Part shown: in pieces, positions 44,787 through 50,584 of the stretch
Position numbering within the stretch: position 1 is the first letter of the stretch
Layout: every line of letters begins with the position of its first letter
Assembly: GCA_964590645.1 (NCBI GenBank)
Contig: CAZPYJ010000014.1
Coordinates: forward strand, 1-64,000
From: JAGNHN01 sp964590645
Lineage (GTDB): Bacteria > Bacteroidota > Bacteroidia > Bacteroidales > JAGNHN01
Direction of reading: 5' to 3'
DNA: 64,000 nt
Made by a program: the position numbers and the translations under genes
The notes under the pieces: model-generated
The model's input: the letters and a program-made list of their open reading frames with translations, nothing else
Databases searched by the model: none
Told to the model about the DNA's origin: nothing

Positions 44787-46457
44787 ATGAACTCAATGAA
44801 GATAACTCAACTACTCCGAAAGATGGCCGGTCTGTCTTTACTCTGCCTTTTCATACTCATTTCCAGTCTGCCCCTGACCGCCCAGGTACCCCAGGGACTG
44901 AATTACCAGGCCATTGCCCGGAATGCTTCGGGGGATGTATTGCAGAACACGGCCATTGGTGTACGTTTTACCATCACCGATGCCACATCTGCTCCCGTAT
45001 ATCAGGAAACACACGCTTTAAACACAAATCAGTTCGGGCTCTTTACTGCCGTCATAGGCTCAGGAACGGTTGTTTCCGGAGTTTTCAGCAACATAGGATG
45101 GGAAACAGGGCCCCATTATCTCCGCGTGGAGTTTGATCCGGATGGCAATGCTTACCAGTTGATGGGACTGTCGCAGTTTCAAAGCGTTCCTTACGCATTA
45201 ACAGCCGGAACCGCGTTGAACAGCGGATCACTCTGGACAGAGAGCGGGAGCAGCATATATTACGATGCAGGCAATGTGGGTGTCGGTACCAGCACGCCAT
45301 CTTCCCTTGCGGCAATGCACATTGATAACGGCAAATTGCTGGTGGGTGCGGCCGGGGGAATATTGCCGGCCAGACTGGTAGTGAACGCCTCGACCAACGA
45401 GGAGATCCTCCGAGGTCGCCTGAATGGTACCTCCGTCTTTTCCATCGAAGGGAATGGGGACTTCGGCATTGGCACCGTTAGCCCACTGGGCCGACTTGAT
45501 ATCCGTAAGGGAAGCAACCGACTCTTTTTAGTGGACAGCAACGGACTGGTTGGTGTGGGAACCAGCAGTCCCATAGGCCGCCTCCACGTGGATGTGGGAG
45601 GAAACCCTGCCCTTTTTGTAAATAATTCTACGGGTTGGGTGGGTCTGGGCACCACCGCGCCCGGCACCAACCTGGATGTGGCTTTCAATACCTCTGCCAC
45701 CAGCAATGGGATCCGCATCAACCAGCAGGGTACCGGGGATGCTGTTCTGCGCTTTGCATTGAGCAACTCAACGAAATACACAATGGGTATTGATCAAAGT
45801 GATAATGAATATTTTAAAATTTCGAAAGGCTTTGGTCTCACCACAAATACCGTGATCACCATTAAAGACAATGATGTGGAATTTGCTGATAATATTTCAG
45901 CAGACTATGTCTATGCCAACCGTCATATCATTGCGGCCGGGGGGCGCATCGATCTGGGTGATATATATTTGATGTATGGAGGATCCAAATTGTTGTATAC
46001 GGATGCAGATATTCGTCCGGCAGTTCATAATTCCGATGACCTGGGGACTTCCGGTTTTCGCTTTTCACGGATTTACCTGGTGAACAGCCCCAATGTCAGT
46101 TCAGATCAAAGATTGAAAAAGGACATCCGCAACCTGGATTATGGGCTGGAAGAAGTACTCAAACTGCGTCCGGTAAGCTATAAGTGGAAAGAGGGACCGG
46201 ATCAGCAGGACAAGATAGGGTTGATCGCCCAGGAACTACAGGAAGTCATCTCAGAAGTGGTCAGCAATCAGGAATTGCTGCGGAATCCGGACAGTGGGGA
46301 GAAGCAGTGGACACCGACCCAAACTCTGGGGGTGACCTATGAAGGGCTGATCCCGGTGCTGATCAAGGCCATCCAGGAACAACAGGAGCTCATCAATGCC
46401 CTTGAAGAACGGATCGGCCACCTGGAGTCGGGGGCAGGCGGAGGATTGCGCGACTGA
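44787..46457 (+). CDS. Secreted tail-fibre-like protein with S74 chaperone domain
   Basis: 556 residues. Signal peptide about 1-32 (LSLLCLFILISSLPLTAQVPQGLNYQAIARNASG). Repeated GVGTSTPxGRLH-type segments occupy about 160-310, a short-repeat fibre seen in Bacteroidota surface proteins. The C-terminus (SSDQRLKKDIRNLDYGLEEVLKLRPVSYKW, then IGLIAQELQEVISEVV) is a peptidase S74 intramolecular chaperone that trimerises fibres and cleaves itself off at a Ser, here within the SSDQRLKKD segment. Forms a fibre or adhesin outside the cell; host-derived rather than phage-derived because no other phage gene is present. Confidence 0.87.
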   Translation: MNSMKITQLLRKMAGLSLLCLFILISSLPLTAQVPQGLNYQAIARNASGDVLQNTAIGVRFTITDATSAPVYQETHALNTNQFGLFTAVIGSGTVVSGVFSNIGWETGPHYLRVEFDPDGNAYQLMGLSQFQSVPYALTAGTALNSGSLWTESGSSIYYDAGNVGVGTSTPSSLAAMHIDNGKLLVGAAGGILPARLVVNASTNEEILRGRLNGTSVFSIEGNGDFGIGTVSPLGRLDIRKGSNRLFLVDSNGLVGVGTSSPIGRLHVDVGGNPALFVNNSTGWVGLGTTAPGTNLDVAFNTSATSNGIRINQQGTGDAVLRFALSNSTKYTMGIDQSDNEYFKISKGFGLTTNTVITIKDNDVEFADNISADYVYANRHIIAAGGRIDLGDIYLMYGGSKLLYTDADIRPAVHNSDDLGTSGFRFSRIYLVNSPNVSSDQRLKKDIRNLDYGLEEVLKLRPVSYKWKEGPDQQDKIGLIAQELQEVISEVVSNQELLRNPDSGEKQWTPTQTLGVTYEGLIPVLIKAIQEQQELINALEERIGHLESGAGGGLRD

Positions 46458-46580
46458 CCCATTCCAGGTGTAATCGGTTCAGTGTTTGCGGATAAGTGTG
46501 GAAAGCGTCTGAAGACAAGGGCCAACAGGCAAAAGAAAAGGAAAATTTCTACCTTAGCCCCTGTACCAACGATCCCGTTT

Positions 46581-47684
46581 ATGAAATCCCTCCGCGTCCT
46601 CTTCACGGGCATTTTTATGCTGATGCTCCTGCTCAGCCCCGGGCTTTCCGCTCAGGAAGACCTTTGTCTGAAAAAAACCGATTCACTGAAGCAGATTGTG
46701 AATGACTACCGCCATCGCTTCGATGTGCTGGAGAAGTTGGTGGATGACCTGCTTTGGTACAAAAAAGTGGAAGACCTGGCCTGGATCGATAAGCTCTACC
46801 TGACAGGCCCACCCCGCTGGAAGGAAAAAAGTGAAACAGCCCGGGGTGCCGGCAACCACCTGAAATACTGGTGCTATGTTTTCACCCCACGGGGACTGGA
46901 TTACGGTAAAAAGCATCCGCTGATTCTGTTGCCCCACGGAGGCGTACACGCCAGCTTTGAAACCTATTATGCACACATCGTACGCGAACTCCTTGCCCAG
47001 GGCTATGTGGTGGCCGCCCCAGAATATCGCGGAAGTACCGGCTATGGAAAAACCCATTACCAGAACATCGATTACGGCGGACTGGAGACGGAAGATGTGC
47101 ATACAGCCCGGGCACACCTGCTGGAAAACTATGGCTTCCTGGATAGGAAACGGGTAGGCATCATCGGGTGGAGCCACGGCGGACTGATCAGCTTGCTTAC
47201 GGTATTCAACCACCCTGACGATTATAAAGTAGCCTTTGCGGGGGTTCCGGTCAGCGACCTCATTGCACGGATGGGTTACCAGACACCCTCCTACCACCGG
47301 CTGTTCTCGGCAGATTATCACATCGGACAAACGGTGAATGAGAATATTGAAGAATACCGGCGGCGCTCGCCGGCCTGGAATGCCCATAAACTGCAGACCC
47401 CCCTGTTGATCCATACCAATACCAATGATGACGATGTGGATGTGTTGGAAGTGGAGCACCTGATCAAAAGCCTGAAGGCAGAAGGAAAAAAGTTTGAGTA
47501 TGAGATTTTCCAGGATATTCCGGGAGGACACTCCTTCGACCGTATGGATACCCGCCACGCCCGGGAGACCCGGATGAAAATTTATGCCTTTCTGGAAACC
47601 TATCTGAATCCACCCTTTCCTTTCAAAAGCCTCAGAGAGCTGGAGCAGGCCGCCTATCCCGGTTCCCATCCCCTGAAGCAGTAA
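46581..47684 (+). CDS. Secreted S9-like alpha/beta hydrolase (prolyl oligopeptidase family)
   Basis: 367 residues from ATG 46581; upstream in-frame codons to 46482 are not hydrophobic and are rejected. Signal peptide about 1-26 (LFTGIFMLMLLLSPGLSAQ). The nucleophile elbow GWSHGG, the oxyanion-side segment APEYRGSTGYGKTHYQ, Asp in TNTNDDDVD and His in PGGHSF form the catalytic triad. Substrate not known; peptidase or esterase activity is likely. A near -7 element TACCTTAG is at 46550-46557. Confidence 0.85.
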   Translation: MKSLRVLFTGIFMLMLLLSPGLSAQEDLCLKKTDSLKQIVNDYRHRFDVLEKLVDDLLWYKKVEDLAWIDKLYLTGPPRWKEKSETARGAGNHLKYWCYVFTPRGLDYGKKHPLILLPHGGVHASFETYYAHIVRELLAQGYVVAAPEYRGSTGYGKTHYQNIDYGGLETEDVHTARAHLLENYGFLDRKRVGIIGWSHGGLISLLTVFNHPDDYKVAFAGVPVSDLIARMGYQTPSYHRLFSADYHIGQTVNENIEEYRRRSPAWNAHKLQTPLLIHTNTNDDDVDVLEVEHLIKSLKAEGKKFEYEIFQDIPGGHSFDRMDTRHARETRMKIYAFLETYLNPPFPFKSLRELEQAAYPGSHPLKQ

Positions 47685-47749
47685 GTAAGCCTCTTAGCCT
47701 GGGTGTAACCCTCCTTTTACATCGGCGTCTAAAGACTAAACAAACGAAG

Positions 47750-48097
47750 ATGGAAGAGCTGATTCCCATTAGTGTATTTGCGATGATTGTGGCCATCGTA
47801 TACCTGAACGTACGTAAGAAAGAAAGAATGGCACTGCTGCAGTACGGCAAGGATGCCTCCGTGTTCCGCACTGTAAAGCATCGTGATCCTTCCCTGAAGT
47901 ACGGCTTATTGCTCATTTTCCTGGGTGTCGCCCTGCTGATCGCCAATTTTCTGGTGGAAAGCGGAACGATGCGGGAAGAACCGGCTTACTTCAGTTTGCT
48001 GAGCCTGGCGGCAGGCATTAGTTTATTGCTCTCCTTCTTCCTGGAGCGCAGAAAGATGCCTGAAAAGGAAGAAGACAAGCAGAAGGAAGCGGAATAA
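47750..48097 (+). CDS. DUF6249-like small membrane protein
   Basis: 115 residues with three hydrophobic segments (about 4-20, 52-68 and 82-98) and charged ends (KKERMALLQYGKDASVFR; C-terminal Glu/Lys tail). The pattern resembles DUF6249 inner-membrane proteins. It ends 1 bp before the stop of the convergent thpR gene. Function not known. Confidence 0.65.
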   Translation: MEELIPISVFAMIVAIVYLNVRKKERMALLQYGKDASVFRTVKHRDPSLKYGLLLIFLGVALLIANFLVESGTMREEPAYFSLLSLAAGISLLLSFFLERRKMPEKEEDKQKEAE

Positions 48098-48098
48098 A

Positions 48099-48740
48099 TC
48101 AGGAGAGACGAATACCGATTTTTCCTAACCATTGTTTCCAGCGTGGCAGGCCTGAGACTTGTACTTCGGTCTGCCCGTCCTGTTTCAGGGGATAGGTTTT
48201 CAGGATGTGATAGGTAGGGCCGTCCTGGCTCAGGCGGCTTTCGATCAGTTGAAAGGCATCAATATGAATATCCTGGAAATGCTGTTGCTGCACTTTCGCC
48301 ACTTTTTCCGAGAGCTTCTTTCGCTGGCGGATATATTTGATCCTTCCAATGGTAAGATGGGGAACAAAGTTCTGCCGGTCGTTTTCCCAACCGGCTTCTT
48401 CCATAGCACCGATAATATCCGTTGCCAGGCCACTGATCTTATTCCAGCTGTCTCCCACCCCAAACCAGAGCACCCGCGGTTTGTATTCGCTCCCGAAAAT
48501 GCCGGCTCCTTTGATGGCCGCATCGAAAGCACTGTGATGGTTTGCCACCGCTTGCAAGGTATCGTGAATCAGGGGGATTTTCTCTTCCGGGGTATCGCCG
48601 ATAAACTTCAGGGTCATATGGAGATTCTGCTCTTCAACCCAGGTAATCCGGTCCGACTTAAACCATTTCCGAAAGCGCTGGTATTGCTCAAGAAGTTCAT
48701 TTTCAGGTTCTACCTTCACTGCCACAAATAATCGCTTCAT
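48099..48740 (-). CDS. thpR: RNA 2',3'-cyclic phosphodiesterase ThpR (LigT)
   Basis: 213 residues from the ATG at 48740 (MKRLFVAVKVEPENELL); an earlier Met is less likely. 2H phosphoesterase with the two H-x-T/S-x motifs HMTLKF and HLTIGRI. It opens 2',3'-cyclic phosphates of RNA and may ligate tRNA halves. The C-terminal 30 residues extend beyond the 2H core (family length about 180-195). Confidence 0.92.
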   Translation of the reverse strand: MKRLFVAVKVEPENELLEQYQRFRKWFKSDRITWVEEQNLHMTLKFIGDTPEEKIPLIHDTLQAVANHHSAFDAAIKGAGIFGSEYKPRVLWFGVGDSWNKISGLATDIIGAMEEAGWENDRQNFVPHLTIGRIKYIRQRKKLSEKVAKVQQQHFQDIHIDAFQLIESRLSQDGPTYHILKTYPLKQDGQTEVQVSGLPRWKQWLGKIGIRLS

Positions 48741-48799
48741 CTGAACACTGATTGCTTTGGAAGAGAGCAGGCACAATCCCATCCCTTCCTGTTACTATG

Positions 48800-48822
48800 G
48801 CTGCAAAAATGCAGCTTTTTTT
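48800..48822 (+). terminator. Terminator-like hairpin with T-run
   Basis: GCTGCA-AAAA-TGCAGC is followed by seven T. No plus-strand gene is near enough upstream, since thpR is on the minus strand; it may end read-through from the gene at 47750-48097 or be chance. Confidence 0.35.
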
Positions 48823-48867
48823 GAAAAACAGGATAGACATATTGGCGGGGGGATATGGAAATTTGTT

Positions 48868-48875
48868 TACCTTTG
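48868..48875 (+). promoter_or_regulatory. Bacteroidota -7 element for tRNA-Ala
   Basis: TACCTTTG, an exact TAnnTTTG match ending 20 bases before the mature tRNA. Confidence 0.55.
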
Positions 48876-48895
48876 CCGCCTCAAGTTCATTGCAA

Positions 48896-48969
48896 GGGGC
48901 ATTAGCTCAGTTGGCTAGAGCGTTTGACTGGCAGTCAAAAGGTCAGCGGTTCGATTCCGCTATGCTCCA
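48896..48969 (+). tRNA. tRNA-Ala (anticodon GGC)
   Basis: 74-base cloverleaf: acceptor arms 48896-48902 and 48962-48968 pair at all seven positions (one G-T), D-arm with AGCTCAGTTGGCTAGAGC, anticodon stem TTTGA/TCAAA with loop CTGGCAG giving anticodon GGC at 48930-48932, and T-arm with GGTTCGATTCC. CCA is not encoded (the bases after the discriminator A are CCT). A tight terminator follows. Confidence 0.96.
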
Positions 48970-48974
48970 CCTTC

Positions 48975-49016
48975 GCCCGCCGAAGCAAATCTTTGATTTG
49001 CGAAGGCGGGCTTTTT
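48975..49016 (+). terminator. Terminator of tRNA-Ala, sharing a hairpin with the cassette repeats
   Basis: Arms GCCCGCC (48975-48981) and GGCGGGC (49005-49011) enclose a second 6-bp pair GCAAAT/ATTTGC, followed by TTTTT. The inner hairpin GCAAATCTTTGATTTGC (48985-49001) recurs at 49110-49126, 49661-49677 and 50040-50056. Confidence 0.85.
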
Positions 49017-49227
49017 CGTGCTTAGTGTTGGCAAGCGCGCGTTTGATGCGTTCCCGGCGGGCTTCGGTGGACGCAGTCCACTAAATTGGGTTTTCTTAAG
49101 ATTTTCGAAGCAAATCTTTGATTTGCGTCCGCCTTCGTACTCCTTTCGTAGTACTATGGCGGATAAAAGCGTTCCTGCGATTGATTCGAAGCTTATTTTC
49201 AATAATTATTTCCGTTTTACACGGTAT

Positions 49228-49253
49228 GATTCGTCTATTTAAACAAACGAATC
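49228..49253. promoter_or_regulatory. Inverted repeat just before the GIY-YIG start
   Basis: GATTCGT (49228-49234) and ACGAATC (49247-49253) flank a 12-base AT-rich loop and end 3 bases before the ATG. Intact in units C and D; degraded in unit B, whose gene is broken. Could be an operator or the nuclease's own target. Confidence 0.5.
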
Positions 49254-49256
49254 AAT

Positions 49257-49493
49257 ATGTTTTTTGTCTATTTATTAGAATGTGGTGATGGGAAAATATA
49301 TACCGGTTGTACCAGTAACCTGCAGGAGAGAATGAAAAGGCATCAAAAAGGCCAGGTTTCATTTACGAAACCGAGATTACCGGTTAAGCTTGTCTTATAT
49401 GCAGCATTTCAGGATAAATATAAGGCCTATGGTTTCGAGTCTTACCTGAAAACAGGTTCAGGCAGGGCATTTATGCGAAAACACCTTCTTTGA
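49257..49493 (+). CDS. Small GIY-YIG nuclease, intact array copy
   Basis: 78 residues, essentially one GIY-YIG domain (UvrC-like N-terminal nuclease fold, also seen in YhbQ). FVYLLECGDGKIYTG holds the two Tyr motifs, Arg25 is in NLQERMKRHQ and the metal-binding Glu61 in YGFESYLKTGSGRAFMRK. It makes phosphodiester cuts in DNA in family members; some small stand-alone copies spread as mobile cassettes, but target and role here are unknown. It is the only intact copy in an array of at least four, next to tRNA-Ala. Confidence 0.9.
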   Translation: MFFVYLLECGDGKIYTGCTSNLQERMKRHQKGQVSFTKPRLPVKLVLYAAFQDKYKAYGFESYLKTGSGRAFMRKHLL

Positions 49494-49519
49494 ACTATAG
49501 GTAAGTAGTTTTTCCTTAC

Positions 49520-49566
49520 GCCCCTGCTGGCGCGCGGCTTCAGACGTGTGCCAGCAGGGGCTTTTT
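49520..49566 (+). terminator. Rho-independent terminator of cassette A
   Basis: Arms GCCCCTGCTGGC (49520-49531) and GCCAGCAGGGGC (49550-49561), 18-base loop, then TTTTT. An identical copy at 49899-49945 ends unit B. Confidence 0.9.
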
Positions 49567-49939
49567 CGTGCTTAGTGTTGGCAAGCGCGCGTTTGATAAG
49601 TTCCCGGCGGGCTTCGGTGGACGCAATCCACGTAGTTGGGTTTTCTTAAGATTTTTTGAAGCAAATCTTTGATTTGCGTCCGCCTTCGTACTCCTTTCGT
49701 AGTACTATGGCGGATAAAAGCGTTCCTGCGATTGATTCGATGTTTATTTTCAATAATTATTTCCGTTTTACACGGTATGTTTCGTCTATTTAAATAAACG
49801 ATTCAATATGGTTTCGAGTCTTACCTGAAAACAGGCTCAGGCAGGGCATTTATGCGAAAACACCTTCTTTGAACTATAGGTAAGTAGTTTTTCCTTACGC
49901 CCCTGCTGGCGCGCGGCTTCAGACGTGTGCCAGCAGGGG
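49561..49939 (+). repeat. GIY-YIG cassette unit B (internal deletion)
   Basis: 379-bp unit nearly identical to unit A but lacking 172 bp of the nuclease gene; otherwise leader and terminator are kept. Confidence 0.88.
49807..49872 (+). pseudogene. Deleted GIY-YIG copy (unit B)
   Basis: The start ATG (49808-49810) is joined directly to the codons for the last 20 or so residues of the nuclease. In unit A both break points carry TATG (49256-49259 and 49428-49431), so the 172-bp loss looks like a 4-bp microhomology deletion. The fusion is out of frame and gives only six codons from the original ATG; the catalytic Tyr and Arg are lost. Confidence 0.88.
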
Positions 49940-49945
49940 CTTTTT
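49899..49945 (+). terminator. Rho-independent terminator of cassette B
   Basis: Same 12-bp arms and T-run as at 49520-49566. Confidence 0.88.
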
Positions 49946-50199
49946 CGTGCTTAGTGTTGGCAAGCGCGCGTTTGATAAGTTCCCGGCGGGCTTCGGTGGA
50001 CGCAATCCACGTAGTTGGGTTTTCTTAAGATTTTTTGAAGCAAATCTTTGATTTGCGTCCGCCTTCGTACTCCTTTCGTAGTACTATGGCGGATAAAAGC
50101 GTTCCTGCGATTGATTCGAAGCTTATTTTCAATAATTATTTCCGTTTTACACGGTATGATTCGTCTATTTAAACAAACGAATCAATATGTTTTTTGTCT
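49940..50199 (+). repeat. GIY-YIG cassette unit C (cut by gap)
   Basis: Third copy of the leader; the nuclease ATG is at 50187-50189 and only MFFV is readable before the N run. Its pre-ATG inverted repeat is intact. Confidence 0.85.
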
Positions 50200-50299
50200 N
50201 NNNNNNNNNNNNNNNNNNNNNNNNNNNNNNNNNNNNNNNNNNNNNNNNNNNNNNNNNNNNNNNNNNNNNNNNNNNNNNNNNNNNNNNNNNNNNNNNNNN
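50200..50299. other. Assembly gap (100 N)
   Basis: Exactly 100 N between two copies of the same repeat. This is a scaffolding placeholder; real size and number of hidden cassette copies are unknown. Confidence 0.98.
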
Positions 50300-50341
50300 T
50301 TTTACACGGTATGATTCGTCTATTTAAACAAACGAATCAAT

Positions 50342-50392
50342 ATGTTTTTTGTCTGTTTTTTGGAATGTAGTGATGATGTATACATCACATAA
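50342..50392 (+). pseudogene. Decayed GIY-YIG copy (unit D)
   Basis: After the gap the leader resumes (50300) and an ATG begins MFFVCFLECSDDVYIT then stop. It matches the first 15 or so residues of the intact copy (MFFVYLLECGDGKIYT) with several changes and then ends, so it is a truncated remnant marking the far edge of the array. Confidence 0.78.
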
Positions 50393-50584
50393 GTGTGACC
50401 CACTGTCCTTTCATTTCCGGAGGAAAATTGTAAATTGTCCGCGCAAACAATAGTTGAAACTTTGTAGAGCTGGGTCTTAAGATTATAGGAGAAAGGATTG
50501 TTATCCAGGGTCGGCAAAAGCCTTAATCTGAGGGCTCGGTTGTTCTTCTGTCGAGTATTCAATGATGCTAAATTGGTGAAACGG

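Larger units (their letters stand above)
49011..49560 (+). repeat. GIY-YIG cassette unit A (complete)
   Basis: 550-bp unit from CTTTTTCGTGCTTAG to the next copy of the same start. It contains about 245 bp of leader with three hairpins, the intact nuclease gene at 49257-49493 and a terminator with 12-bp arms (49520-49531 and 49550-49561) whose T-run begins unit B. Confidence 0.88.

Noticed and set aside
44787..46457. Prophage tail-fibre gene
   Set aside because: S74 domains are common in Bacteroidota secreted fibres; a signal peptide is present and no other phage gene lies nearby.
49011..50392. CRISPR array
   Set aside because: Repeats are 379-550 bp units containing a gene, not short repeats with unique spacers; no cas gene is in the window.
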